64,000 nucleotides of DNA from Hellea sp039977295 (GCA_039977295.1 JBDWDN010000004.1:1-64000); one strand, 5' to 3'; positions 1 to 8,585 are shown, counted from the first letter of the stretch. Notes: a model not told the origin generated them from the sequence alone. Numbers and translations are program-made.

Positions 1-310
1 GCAGTCTAAACTCGACGAAGCTAAGGCTAAGCACAAAGCGCTCGCGATGCGCACGACAGTTGCGACTGGCCAAATCCGGATGCGCACTGTGCTTAAGGAT
101 ACAAAAGTTGACGATGCCCTGGCGCGCTATGAGCGCATGGAGCGCAAAGTCGATGAGCTTGAAGCTCATGTCGAAGCCTTTGATCTTGGATCAGGTGAAA
201 GCCTTGAGAGCCAATTTGCGGCCCTCCAAGCGGATGAAGCTGTCGAAGATGAGCTTGCAGCCTTAAAAGCAAGCCTCAAAGCACCTGCTAAAAAAGCGGC
301 AAATAAGTAA
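1..310 (+). CDS. pspA: Phage shock protein A (PspA/IM30), C-terminal part
   Basis: The reading frame enters from the left edge of the window (first full codon at base 2), so only about the last 102 residues are visible. They are alanine-, lysine- and glutamate-rich and look like continuous coiled coil, including RYERMERKVDELEAHVEA and a lysine/alanine tail ending in KKAANK. PspA/IM30 is an ESCRT-III-like peripheral membrane protein that oligomerises on the damaged inner membrane and, in enterics, restrains the PspF activator. Coiled coil alone would be weak evidence; the call rests mainly on pspB and pspC following directly on the same strand. The N-terminal membrane-binding helix lies outside the window. 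Confidence 0.85.
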   Translation, partial: QSKLDEAKAKHKALAMRTTVATGQIRMRTVLKDTKVDDALARYERMERKVDELEAHVEAFDLGSGESLESQFAALQADEAVEDELAALKASLKAPAKKAANK

Positions 311-317
311 TAGAATA

Positions 318-391
318 GGCTCGGGTCTGCGGATATAGCGGGGCGCTACTTCCCCCTTCAACTCGCAAACTGCTAAAGGCAGGCCCGAGCC
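318..391. other. Long-stem hairpin between pspA and pspB
   Basis: GGCTCGGGTCTGC (318-330) can pair with GCAGGCCCGAGCC (379-391), a 13-bp stem with one G-U pair. The loop holds a second hairpin, TAGCG-GGG-CGCTA (336-348). There is no T-run after the stem, so it is not a classical terminator. It sits in the pspA-pspB gap just before the pspB ribosome-binding site. It may be an RNA-processing, stability or attenuation element that lets pspA be expressed more than the downstream genes; that role is inferred. Confidence 0.55.
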
Positions 392-415
392 AACCATTAA
401 AGAGAGAGATATAAA

Positions 416-664
416 ATGGGACCCGAACATCTAGCCCTACTGATTCCGATTATTGCCATTGTTATGGGTATTGGATCTGGCATGCTACGGCAGCATTACA
501 AACACAAAGAGCGCATGATGAACCATATGAGCGGCGATCAAATCGCAGAGCTCGATCAGATGTCAAAAATTGCTGATATATTGGATCAACGTGTAAATGT
601 CTTGGAGCGTATCCTTGACGATGAAGTTCCGAATTGGAGAGAGAAAAATGACAAAACGATCTAA
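416..664 (+). CDS. pspB: Phage shock protein B (PspB)
   Basis: An 82-residue protein with one N-terminal transmembrane helix (about residues 5-23, LALLIPIIAIVMGIGSGM), a basic HYKHKERMM stretch, then a short helix with heptad-like hydrophobics (residues about 40-70). This is the size and architecture of PspB, the inner-membrane partner of PspC that in enterics sequesters PspA under stress. The ATG follows the purine-rich stretch AAGAGAGAGATATAAA. The stop lies inside the start of pspC (17-bp overlap), so the two are translationally coupled. Position between pspA and pspC makes the assignment firm. Confidence 0.88.
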   Translation: MGPEHLALLIPIIAIVMGIGSGMLRQHYKHKERMMNHMSGDQIAELDQMSKIADILDQRVNVLERILDDEVPNWREKNDKTI

Positions 665-1118
665 ATTTGACGAATGGAATAGCTGGGAAAGCGTGCAAGA
701 GACATCTAGCTATCGCGGCGAAGCCACGCATAAGAAATTACGCCGCAATAAAATAGACGGTGTCTTTGGCGGAGTATGCTCAGGCTTTGGAGATTACTTC
801 GGAATTGATCATACGATTATGCGGATAGCCTTTGTCTTATCTGTTATCTTCCTTGGTTTCCCAATATTTGCTTACTTCATTCTCTGGATTTTTATTCCTA
901 AGGATACCCGCGCGCCTTATCGTCGTGAATACCGCGAAGCGCGCAAAGCTCGCCGTAAGCACCGTGAAAACCCAGAAGAGCCTTTGGTTCGCACCACAAA
1001 TTTCCGTGATGTAAAATCAAAGTTCCGGTCATTGGAAACACGGATGCAAGATTTAGAGCGTAGCATAACAAGCAAAGAATGGAAGCTACGCCGCGACTTC
1101 AGAGATTTAGAAAACTAG
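648..1118 (+). CDS. pspC: Phage shock protein C (PspC-domain envelope stress protein)
   Basis: A 156-residue protein from the ATG at 648, chosen because GGAGAGAG precedes it at good spacing; an upstream in-frame start at 597 would overlap pspB more. Residues about 30-85 form the PspC domain: basic KLRRNK, the glycine-rich GVFGGVCSGFGDYFG with the family's typical GVCxGxxxYF pattern, and a hydrophobic membrane segment ending in LWIFIPKD. The tail is highly charged (many Arg/Lys) and finishes in a coiled-coil-like helix. PspC is an inner-membrane sensor that works with PspB. Confidence 0.9.
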   Translation: MTKRSKFDEWNSWESVQETSSYRGEATHKKLRRNKIDGVFGGVCSGFGDYFGIDHTIMRIAFVLSVIFLGFPIFAYFILWIFIPKDTRAPYRREYREARKARRKHRENPEEPLVRTTNFRDVKSKFRSLETRMQDLERSITSKEWKLRRDFRDLEN

Positions 1119-1168
1119 GCCTGACACCGCGGCACAGCCATTAAAGCACGATCATAAAGGAGAGAGAC

Positions 1169-1378
1169 ATGATCAAAATTACTTTAATATCATTAATAGG
1201 CGTTGGCGGTTTAGGCCTAAACGCCGACAGCATAACCCCAAAATCCGTCGAACTGAATGCAGGTGCCATTGTATTCAGTGCCGACGCTGAGGGTATCACC
1301 ACCGATATTAGCGACGAATCGGATTTTGCGGTTCGTATTAAAATGAAAAAGGGCCGCGTCATCGCGATCCGGTTTTAG
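1169..1378 (+). CDS. Small unknown protein in the psp operon
   Basis: A 69-residue ORF with a strong Shine-Dalgarno (AAAGGAGAGAG) ending a few bases before its ATG. The start is hydrophobic (MIKITLISLIGVGGLGLNA), possibly a weak signal or anchor. The rest alternates acidic and beta-prone segments (VELNAGAIVFSADAEGI) and ends in a basic KMKKGRVIAIRF. I do not recognise a family. It lies 50 bp after pspC and 8 bp before the DUF2807 gene on the same strand, so it is very probably co-transcribed with the psp genes. Its good ribosome-binding site and tight packing argue that it is real. Confidence 0.6.
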   Translation: MIKITLISLIGVGGLGLNADSITPKSVELNAGAIVFSADAEGITTDISDESDFAVRIKMKKGRVIAIRF

Positions 1379-1386
1379 GAGCGGTT

Positions 1387-2412
1387 ATGTTGAAGACATT
1401 AACAATAGCGGCCTTAGCCACCACAATGCTAACTGGAACGGCTTTCGCCAATGGCCCTGAGCTCTTGATAGAAGATTTTGTTGGAACGATCAAAATTGAG
1501 AATAGTTCCTCCAATAACATTTCCATCACACGCGACGAAAATATGAAAGGTGTGAACCTTGTTGAGCAAGGCGACGGTCTCAAAATTGATGGGGGCATTG
1601 CCAAACCTGAGAGCGATAAATGCAAAGGCTATTACGGCCACTATAATTTTGATCTTTTCAAAAAGAAAACGTCAGGCGACTTTGGCGGCTATGAAGATTT
1701 AGAAGATTACCCGCAAATTACGGTGAGTGTTCCACAAGACGCTGTGTTGGTGATTGAAAACTCCATCGCATTTGTGACGGCAGAGGATTTAGGCGGTACG
1801 GACTTAGATCTTCGCCATTGCGGTAAAGTTAATCTTGGAAATGTTAAAGGTGATTTGCGCGCAAATATTCGCGGCTCCGCGGATTTGACGACCAAAGACG
1901 TCGGCGATGTCTATGTCGATATAAAGGGATCGGGTGATCTAGAGGTTCAGAAGGCCGGTTTTGTCAGCCTCTCTGTGGCTGGATCTGGTGATGCTGATTT
2001 TGACGATGTCCTCGGCGCTGATGTGAGTGTTTCAGGGTCAGGTGATATTAGCTTTGAGAATATTGCGGGATCACTTGGCGCAACAAGCCGAGGCTCAGGT
2101 GATATTGAGGCCGGCAATGTGGCGGGTGATTTTATTTATGAAGCTGGCGGCTCAGGTGATTTAGATATTGGTGACGTTGTTGGAAAACGCATTTCAATTG
2201 ATGTGTCGGGCAGCGGCGATGTCGAGATTGACGGTGGCAATGTTCAAACTTTGAATATTACGGCTAGCGGCGCAAGCGAAGTCGATTACGGGGGAACGGC
2301 TGAGACAGCCGACCTTGTCGCGACAGGGGCTAGTGATATTTGGGTCGATAAAGTTACAGGCGACGTGCGTAGCAAAGAACGCGGCGCAGCTGATATTTCC
2401 GTCGGCAACTAA
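1387..2412 (+). CDS. DUF2807 (toastrack-type) secreted beta-helical protein
   Basis: A 341-residue protein with a Sec signal peptide (residues 1-21, cleavage likely after AFA). Residues about 105-340 are a repetitive beta-rich domain in which SGSGD-like turns recur: GSGD is seen six times, with degenerate versions GSAD, GASE, GASD and GAAD. This pattern is typical of the DUF2807 'head GIN'/toastrack family, thought to form a beta-helix outside the cytoplasm. Toastrack domains are known companions of PspC, often fused or adjacent, which fits its place at the end of the psp operon. Two cysteines (in SDKCKGYY and DLRHCGKV) could form a disulfide. Its exact role is unknown. Confidence 0.82.
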   Translation: MLKTLTIAALATTMLTGTAFANGPELLIEDFVGTIKIENSSSNNISITRDENMKGVNLVEQGDGLKIDGGIAKPESDKCKGYYGHYNFDLFKKKTSGDFGGYEDLEDYPQITVSVPQDAVLVIENSIAFVTAEDLGGTDLDLRHCGKVNLGNVKGDLRANIRGSADLTTKDVGDVYVDIKGSGDLEVQKAGFVSLSVAGSGDADFDDVLGADVSVSGSGDISFENIAGSLGATSRGSGDIEAGNVAGDFIYEAGGSGDLDIGDVVGKRISIDVSGSGDVEIDGGNVQTLNITASGASEVDYGGTAETADLVATGASDIWVDKVTGDVRSKERGAADISVGN

Positions 2413-2462
2413 TTTTTCCAGCAATCTATAAACCGTTACCTTCAACTCGGTTTATGATGGGT

Positions 2463-2500
2463 GCGCTTTTTGGTTGGGCTTCTCTCTCGCCAAAAAGCGC
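2463..2500. terminator. Hairpin after the psp operon
   Basis: GCGCTTTTTGG (2463-2473) is perfectly complementary to CCAAAAAGCGC (2490-2500), an 11-bp stem with a 16-nt loop, lying about 50 bp after the DUF2807 stop and between convergent genes. No T-run follows directly, so termination is plausible but not certain. The rest of 2413-2594 shows nothing clear. Confidence 0.4.
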
Positions 2501-2594
2501 GCCTAACATTATCATCGGAAAAACCCGCTCTTGCAAAGCGAGGGCTGTAGTGGTGTTTGCGGATGCCGAAAAATATGTAAATTGTCACTAACAA

Positions 2595-4259
2595 TTACTG
2601 GATCTCAAACCGGTCCCAGGCGCTCTTAGAAATCGGCAAAGGATCACCGCAGATTTTACTGACAATAGCCTCGGCCAAAAGCGGCGCAAAGACAAAACCG
2701 CGCGAACCGAGCCCCGTAAAGAGCCATTGATCCGCGCTGATTTTCCCGATCTTCGGCAAAGTATCCACTGTGGTTACGCGAACAGACGCTCGGGATTTGC
2801 GATCTGATTGCACAACCTTTATCCCCCCGAATTTTTCTAGACCTCCAAGATTTTCAATATCGTCCTCGGCTTTGAGTTCAAAGGGATCAGACCCATCTAA
2901 AGCATGATGCGTAGCGCCAAGAAGCAACCCGTCTTTCAGAGGAAGCGCATATCCGCCATATATTAGCGGCGCCTTTATGGTCCCTTCGGCCCAGGTTAAC
3001 TGACCGCGGGAAAACCGTAGCGAAATATCTAGGGTCTTCAATAAGGTTTTTACTCCGTAACCCGCTGCCAATAGGGTCAACCCATTGGCTTTTGAAACCC
3101 CAGAGGATAGGGGCGTATCTGCAAGCCAGCCGCTCAAAGCTGATTTTGGCTCAATTACTAAGGCGCAATCCAATACGAGTTGATCTGTGTCTTCATCATA
3201 TTTGAAATGCTCGGGCGGTAATGGCGCTTGCGTCATCAGTTTCTTGAACCGTAAGGACTCGGCCTCTGACTTTGGGATATGGCGAATGCCTTTCATCAGA
3301 GTATGAGGCTTATAAGCCTGAAGCGCATAGAGATAGCTCGCTAGAAAAAAGCGGCTTTCAGGCCGATCTTGTAGGTCCCATCGCGGCATTACAAGCGCGG
3401 CGGCATTATGACTTGCGGCCGGGTGCTCGGGATCATGAACGATAGTGGGACGAATTCCGCGACGCGCGAAAGCTCTTACTAATGACGCGCCTGCAATGCC
3501 CGAGCCAATAATGGTCGGTTTTGGAATCGGCGCTTCGAGCTCTGGCTCGCCGGGATAAACGGCCTCAAGGCGGTGACGTTTGCGGCCAAAACCTGTTTTC
3601 TTCTCCACGGTGAACCCTGCAGCGGTCAAGGCTTCTCTGACATGTCCTGCAACAGTAAATGTTGCTACTCGCGCGGCGGGGGCGGAGAGGACGGCAAGTT
3701 TACGCATAATCTCTGCTGACCACATATCAGGGTTTTTGGCGGGGCTGAAACCATCTAAAAACCAAGCATCTACTTTGGCGTCCAAATCATCAAGAGCCAG
3801 TGCAATGTCATCATGAATAAGAGTGAGGGTCACATCGCCAAAATGCAGCCGGTGAAATCCTTTTACCCGGCCCGGCCATTGGTCAATTAATTGAGCGCTA
3901 TAATTGTCTAACTCTGACCATGCTGAAAGGGCCTGTGTTAATTGCTGCGCGTCAAATGGATATTTCTCAACCGAGATAAAATGCAGACGTCCGCCCTCGG
4001 GTTTGCGCGAATCCCAAAGCTGCCATGCCGCCAAAAAATTTAGGCCAGATCCAAAGCCCAATTCGCCAATCACAAAGCGGCTTCGTTTCTGCCAAGCTTC
4101 TGGTAAGCCGCAACCTTTCAGAAAGACCGTTTGCGTTTCTGCCAGTCCGCCATCTGTTGAAAAATAAATATCGCCAAAGTTAGTGGCCGCGGGCGTTCCG
4201 GGGCGGCTCCAATCAAGCGTTGGCGGGTCGCATTGCGTAAGGGGCATGGGGGCAGGCAT
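2595..4259 (-). CDS. mnmC: Bifunctional tRNA 5-methylaminomethyl-2-thiouridine biosynthesis protein MnmC
   Basis: A 554-residue fusion. The N-terminal half is the SAM-dependent methyltransferase (DUF752) domain: IGELGFGSGLNFL is the SAM-binding glycine motif and DAWFLDGFSPAKNPDMWS the signature active-site loop. From about residue 245 (TIIGSGIAGASL, an FAD-binding GxGxxG) it is the FAD-dependent oxidoreductase, ending with GLGSRGFVFAPLLAE. Together they convert cmnm5s2U to mnm5s2U at the wobble base of certain tRNAs. It is shorter than the E. coli protein (668 residues) but both domains look complete. It is a single gene on the minus strand, convergent with the psp operon. Confidence 0.93.
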   Translation of the reverse strand: MPAPMPLTQCDPPTLDWSRPGTPAATNFGDIYFSTDGGLAETQTVFLKGCGLPEAWQKRSRFVIGELGFGSGLNFLAAWQLWDSRKPEGGRLHFISVEKYPFDAQQLTQALSAWSELDNYSAQLIDQWPGRVKGFHRLHFGDVTLTLIHDDIALALDDLDAKVDAWFLDGFSPAKNPDMWSAEIMRKLAVLSAPAARVATFTVAGHVREALTAAGFTVEKKTGFGRKRHRLEAVYPGEPELEAPIPKPTIIGSGIAGASLVRAFARRGIRPTIVHDPEHPAASHNAAALVMPRWDLQDRPESRFFLASYLYALQAYKPHTLMKGIRHIPKSEAESLRFKKLMTQAPLPPEHFKYDEDTDQLVLDCALVIEPKSALSGWLADTPLSSGVSKANGLTLLAAGYGVKTLLKTLDISLRFSRGQLTWAEGTIKAPLIYGGYALPLKDGLLLGATHHALDGSDPFELKAEDDIENLGGLEKFGGIKVVQSDRKSRASVRVTTVDTLPKIGKISADQWLFTGLGSRGFVFAPLLAEAIVSKICGDPLPISKSAWDRFEIQ

Positions 4260-4335
4260 AAACGCTCTTAACAGAGCTAAGGATTGAACCCAATTCCTGA
4301 ATTGAGGTCAATCCCTCTTTAAACTATTCATAAAA

Positions 4336-4359
4336 ACGCCGTGATTTTAATCACGGCGT
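4336..4359 (-). terminator. Rho-independent terminator (minus strand)
   Basis: ACGCCGTGATT (4336-4346) pairs perfectly with AATCACGGCGT (4349-4359). Read on the minus strand, the stem is followed by TTTTTA, the expected U-tract. It lies just downstream of the gene relic at 4396-4530 and upstream of mnmC, so it fits as the old terminator of that relic. Confidence 0.75.
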
Positions 4360-4395
4360 CCCCTAAATTAACATCATAGGTAAGTAAGGATGGCT

Positions 4396-4530
4396 TTATT
4401 TGTCTTTGATGTCTTTCACGATGTCTTTACCCGCTTGTTTCACGGCACCGGCTTTTTTCTCAGAGCGTTCCATAACTTCACCAGCGGTCTTTTTCAGCTC
4501 AGCGGCTTCGGCCGAGCTTAGGAGAAGCGC
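4396..4530 (-). pseudogene. Relic of a small alanine/lysine-rich helical protein
   Basis: On the minus strand an open frame of 45 codons ends at 4396 with AAELKKTAGEVMERSEKK followed by AGAVKQAGKDIVKDIKDK. An in-frame stop at 4531-4533 precedes it and no ATG/GTG is found near a plausible 5' end, so only the C-terminus of a gene remains. Composition (Ala, Lys, Glu/Asp, amphipathic helix) resembles the helical repeats of the lipoprotein at 8607-9047. A perfect terminator follows at 4336-4359, which supports a former gene. The rest of 4260-4741 holds only the promoter region of the RTX gene. Confidence 0.4.
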
Positions 4531-4656
4531 TTAGGCATGAATGCCGTATCAGTTTAAACTCCTCCATGTTTTTACAATCATTACAAGAATGCACTCGCAC
4601 TATACAATCGTGAGGGGCTTAAGAGACTGAAATATCTCTATTTTTAGGTAAAAAAG

Positions 4657-4672
4657 TGTGATTTGGGTCACA
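4657..4672. promoter_or_regulatory. Perfect CRP/FNR-family palindrome upstream of the RTX gene
   Basis: TGTGA-TTTGGG-TCACA is an exact match to the classical CRP half-sites TGTGA and TCACA with the correct 6-bp spacer. It is centred about 77 bp before the ATG of the RTX gene at 4742. Known CRP/FNR-type regulators bind such sequences; which family member exists in this organism is not visible here. No clear -35/-10 pair with proper spacing was identified downstream, so the activating geometry is uncertain. Confidence 0.55.
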
Positions 4673-4741
4673 GATTGATTGCCTTGCTATTGGTAATACC
4701 CAACTACTTTAACGCTGAAAGCACAACTTACGGGGCCTATT

Positions 4742-7700
4742 ATGTATTTCACAAAACGCATCTCTGATTCAATTTATGCACTTGATAATCTCGGGCAGGA
4801 TTATCTTGAGCTTGATTTTAACGCTGCTTTTGCGGCCCCAAATTCAATCCTGCCAGTGTCGGCAGCTCCCCAACCTGGCCCTGTTTTTGCGCCGCCCGTA
4901 AATAGTTATGATGTCACAGATTTATTAATCGCTAATGGCGGAAATGGCTCTGAAGGTTTTGTTGTCACAAATATTAACCCGGGCGCCTTCCAGCTTCCTG
5001 GAATAAAGTCATTGGGCGATGTTAATAATGACGGTATTGATGATTTTGCAATAGGCGACCCAAGTGCCGCAGGATTAGCGGGGCTTACATATGTTATCTT
5101 TGGTAGTACAACACCGTTTGGCGCTGAATTTGATGTGTCCACGCTTAACGGAACTAATGGTTTCGTCCTCGAAGGTGTGTTTAGCTATACTCATCCTATG
5201 AACGGACAATATGGGGATCGTTCGGGGTGGGATGTTGCTGGCGCTGATGTTAATGGCGACGGAATTAATGATATTATTATCGGCGCGCCGACAGCCGATG
5301 AAAATAATTCGCCTACATATGTTGATCAGTCCCAGCCCGGTGGACAAACCTATGTGGTTTTCGGGCAAGATACGTCCATCACGCCATTTGCGGCTAATTT
5401 TCAGCTCAGTACTTTAAATGGCACCAATGGGTTTTCGATGACAAATTTCCAGCACGGAACCCAGGCTGGCATATCCGTTGGGGCTATAGGCGACATCAAT
5501 AATGATGGGATAGAAGATTTTGCCATAGGCGCGCCTTATGCAGATGAACCTGGAACAGGTACGGAAGGATGGTTAAACGGGCTGACATACATCGTTTTCG
5601 GCTCAACAACGCCATTTTCAGCCACATTTGACATCACAACATTGAACGGCACAAACGGTTTTGTAGCAACAGCCTTCTCTAATAATGCCTTTCAATATTC
5701 AGGTACAAGTGTCGAAGCGGCAGGAGACATTAATAATGACGGGATTGATGATTTCGTTATCGGCGCTCCAGGTTCTGATCTAAATGGCGATGCAGGAAAA
5801 TCCTTTGTCGTCTTTGGAACGGCAACGCCATTTTCAGCGACCTTTGACTTGAATAGTTTAAACGGCACGAATGGCTTTCAAATTGAAGGGAATTTCGTTG
5901 GTGCAGCTATGGGAGCCTCCGCGTCATCGGGTGACTTTAATGGGGACGGGATTGATGATCTATTGCTTGGCGGCGGCGGCGGCGGCGACTTCGGAACGGG
6001 TTTTAATAGCGAAGGTCAGAGCGTTGTCATTTTCGGCTCATCCTCTCCCTTCACCGCATCCCTAGATAGTTCGACCTTTACCGGCGCGGAGGGGTTTGTC
6101 ATAAACGGTATCGATTTTGCTGAACAAACGGGTTTAACAGTCTCCAGCGCGGGCGATGTTAATGGTGACGGCTTTGATGATATTCTTATCGGAGCGGGTG
6201 GAGGGCCTTCAAATGATAGCGATAGTTACTTCATTTTTGGGTCGGCTTCGGGGCATGGCGGCGCTCTAGATCTTGACGCTCTCCCCGCCTCAGTTGGATT
6301 ATTACTTGATGGCGCTCATCAAGTCACAGATATCGGTGATATTAATAGTGACGGCTTTGACGACTTCATGGTTGCCGATAATTTCACGCCCTATGTTGTC
6401 CTTGGAAGCGCAACGTTCGGTTCGCCCGCAATGATGCCCTTGCTTGGGGCTTTCGATAGCTCAGGGGTAGTATATGTGGAACATGATGGTCCTACCGTCA
6501 TTGAAGGCGGTATTACATTCTCTGATCCTGATAGTGCCAACTTCACTGGCGCAACGGTTTCAATAGTAGGCGGGCTGGACTCAACGAATGACGTTCTTGG
6601 CTTTATACCGCAAAGTGGGATCACGGGAAGTTATTCCGCGGCTACGGGTATTTTGACATTAACAGGATCTGCGACAATTGCTGATTATAACACCGCTCTT
6701 CAGTCTATTACTTATGAAAATCAATTCGTAACAAATTCTACGGCGGCACGAGATATATCCTTCACCGTCACAGACGGCGTCACAACATCTGCAGCGGCAA
6801 CGCGCCAATTTACATTCGTAATTAATGAAAGCATTGTCGGCACCGCAGGCGCAGATGTTCTCAACGGAGATTGGGGTAATGATACAATTGATGGCGGCGC
6901 AGGCGCGGATGTAATTAATGGCGGCGTGGGTGCTGATACGATTTTGGGCGGCGCGGGCGCAGACCAAAATGATGGCGGCGCTGATTTTGACACGATTGAT
7001 TACCGTTTAGCGGCCTCAGCCGTGCATTTTGATATGACGGCGACCGGCACGCTTGGCGATGCTAATGGCGATACTTACGCCAACTTTGAGCGCGCTTACG
7101 GCTCTAACTTTAACGATGTCTTCACAGGCACAGCTGCGAATGAGTTCCTTCACGGCGAAGGCGGCAACGACATCATAAATGGCGGCGACGGCATTGACCG
7201 TATCTATGGCGGCGATGGCAATGATGTTCAGCGCGGTCAAGGCGGCAATGATCTACTTTACGGCTCATCAGGCGCTGACCAGCTCAATGGCGGTATTGGG
7301 TTTGATATTGTCAGTTATGAGTTTTCCGCGGCGGCCGTGAATGTCAATATGCAAACGGGCGGTACAGGCGGAGACGCCGCAGGCGACACTTATTTCGGCA
7401 CAGAGGCAGTCTACGGGTCTGACTTTGATGACATTTTAACCGGGGCGTCAGGCACAAATGAACTGCGCGGCGGCCTTGGAAATGACATCATAGATGGTTC
7501 GGGCGGTAATGACCGGCTTTTCGGCGATGCGGGCGCAGATACACTCATCGGCGGCACGGGGCTTGACGGCGCATATTATACAAATGCTGGCTCGGCTGTG
7601 ACGGCTGACCTTGTAAATGGCGGTTCAGTCGGCGACGCGGCAGGCGATACATATAATTCTATCGAATGGGTATTCGGCTCTAATTTCGATGATACGCTAC

Positions 7701-8533
7701 TCGGGGACGGCATCGCAAACCGCCTAACGGGCGGCCAGGGCGCTGACACATTGGATGGGCGCGGCGGCAATGATCGGCTGCTGGGCGGTGATGGTAATGA
7801 CACGATTAATGGCGGCGCAGGGGTTGATTCAATCTTTGGTCAAGACGGCGACGATGTCATGTTCGGCGGAGCTGATAATGACTTCTTCTATGGCGGCGCT
7901 GGTATAGACAGCCATGATGGCGGAACTGGGTTTGACTCAATTTCATATCTTGCCTCCAGCAGCGGCGTCTTCGTTGATGTTGTGAGCGGCGGAGATTCGG
8001 GAGACGCAAATGGTGACACATATGTCAGTATTGAGCGTTACTTTGGCTCCAACTTTGACGATGTGGTTCTCGGCTCAGCAGCGAATGAAACCATATACGG
8101 ATATGGCGGCGCTGATGCACTTTACGGCCGCCAAGGTAACGACTCTATATTTGGCGGAGCGGGCGAGGACAGCTTTGGTTATGATCCATCTTCTGACGGC
8201 GCGGACGTCATTAATGACTTTGTGGCAGGCGCCTTAGCAAATGAATATATCTTTATCTTTGGCGGGGATCCTAATATCGATACCTTCGCAGAGGTTATGA
8301 GTTTTGCCTCTAACTCAAGCGGCAATACGGTCTTCAATTTTGGCGGGGGTAACATTCTGACGGTTATTGGAGTCGCGACAACTGATTTCACGTCGGATGA
8401 TTTTGACTTTACCGAGACAGTTGCGCCGCAAGAACCTTTAGATCCCGGTGATTATTATGGCCAGGACTATAATCCTGCTGATAATGATTCTGCTGATGTA
8501 AATGCGTTTTTTGATTTTCTAGAAATCGGATAG
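4742..8533 (+). CDS. Giant FG-GAP / RTX calcium-binding secreted protein
   Basis: A 1263-residue acidic protein without a signal peptide. Residues about 55-560 carry seven integrin-alpha-like FG-GAP repeats, each with a calcium loop such as GDVNNDGIDDFAIG, GADVNGDGINDIIIG or GDINNDGIEDFAIG. Residues about 570-690 form an immunoglobulin/cadherin-like domain (FSDPDSANFTGATVSIVGG). From about 695 come RTX nonapeptides (GGxGxDxIxGG) interleaved with four copies of a module containing GDxxGDTYxxxExxxGSNFDD. RTX arrays plus the lack of a Sec signal indicate type I (ABC exporter) secretion through an uncleaved C-terminal signal. Likely a surface adhesin or S-layer-like protein; no catalytic domain is visible and no type I secretion genes lie nearby. 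Confidence 0.88.
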   Translation: MYFTKRISDSIYALDNLGQDYLELDFNAAFAAPNSILPVSAAPQPGPVFAPPVNSYDVTDLLIANGGNGSEGFVVTNINPGAFQLPGIKSLGDVNNDGIDDFAIGDPSAAGLAGLTYVIFGSTTPFGAEFDVSTLNGTNGFVLEGVFSYTHPMNGQYGDRSGWDVAGADVNGDGINDIIIGAPTADENNSPTYVDQSQPGGQTYVVFGQDTSITPFAANFQLSTLNGTNGFSMTNFQHGTQAGISVGAIGDINNDGIEDFAIGAPYADEPGTGTEGWLNGLTYIVFGSTTPFSATFDITTLNGTNGFVATAFSNNAFQYSGTSVEAAGDINNDGIDDFVIGAPGSDLNGDAGKSFVVFGTATPFSATFDLNSLNGTNGFQIEGNFVGAAMGASASSGDFNGDGIDDLLLGGGGGGDFGTGFNSEGQSVVIFGSSSPFTASLDSSTFTGAEGFVINGIDFAEQTGLTVSSAGDVNGDGFDDILIGAGGGPSNDSDSYFIFGSASGHGGALDLDALPASVGLLLDGAHQVTDIGDINSDGFDDFMVADNFTPYVVLGSATFGSPAMMPLLGAFDSSGVVYVEHDGPTVIEGGITFSDPDSANFTGATVSIVGGLDSTNDVLGFIPQSGITGSYSAATGILTLTGSATIADYNTALQSITYENQFVTNSTAARDISFTVTDGVTTSAAATRQFTFVINESIVGTAGADVLNGDWGNDTIDGGAGADVINGGVGADTILGGAGADQNDGGADFDTIDYRLAASAVHFDMTATGTLGDANGDTYANFERAYGSNFNDVFTGTAANEFLHGEGGNDIINGGDGIDRIYGGDGNDVQRGQGGNDLLYGSSGADQLNGGIGFDIVSYEFSAAAVNVNMQTGGTGGDAAGDTYFGTEAVYGSDFDDILTGASGTNELRGGLGNDIIDGSGGNDRLFGDAGADTLIGGTGLDGAYYTNAGSAVTADLVNGGSVGDAAGDTYNSIEWVFGSNFDDTLLGDGIANRLTGGQGADTLDGRGGNDRLLGGDGNDTINGGAGVDSIFGQDGDDVMFGGADNDFFYGGAGIDSHDGGTGFDSISYLASSSGVFVDVVSGGDSGDANGDTYVSIERYFGSNFDDVVLGSAANETIYGYGGADALYGRQGNDSIFGGAGEDSFGYDPSSDGADVINDFVAGALANEYIFIFGGDPNIDTFAEVMSFASNSSGNTVFNFGGGNILTVIGVATTDFTSDDFDFTETVAPQEPLDPGDYYGQDYNPADNDSADVNAFFDFLEIG

Positions 8534-8556
8534 ACCTTTGCTCTGCACCTAAAGGT

Positions 8557-8585
8557 AAAACGCCCCGTTGAAAACGGGGCGTTTT
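8557..8585. terminator. Bidirectional rho-independent terminator
   Basis: AAAACGCCCCGTT and AACGGGGCGTTTT form a GC-rich stem (core ACGCCCCGTT 8560-8569 with AACGGGGCGT 8573-8582) flanked by A-run and T-run on opposite sides. It can therefore end transcription from both the RTX gene (plus) and the lipoprotein gene at 8607-9047 (minus), which converge on it. Confidence 0.9.

Noticed and set aside
6840..8200. Regular GGCGGC..GATAATGA-type repeats considered as a CRISPR or satellite array
   Set aside because: They are in-frame RTX nonapeptide and FG-GAP codons of one protein with no spacer structure.
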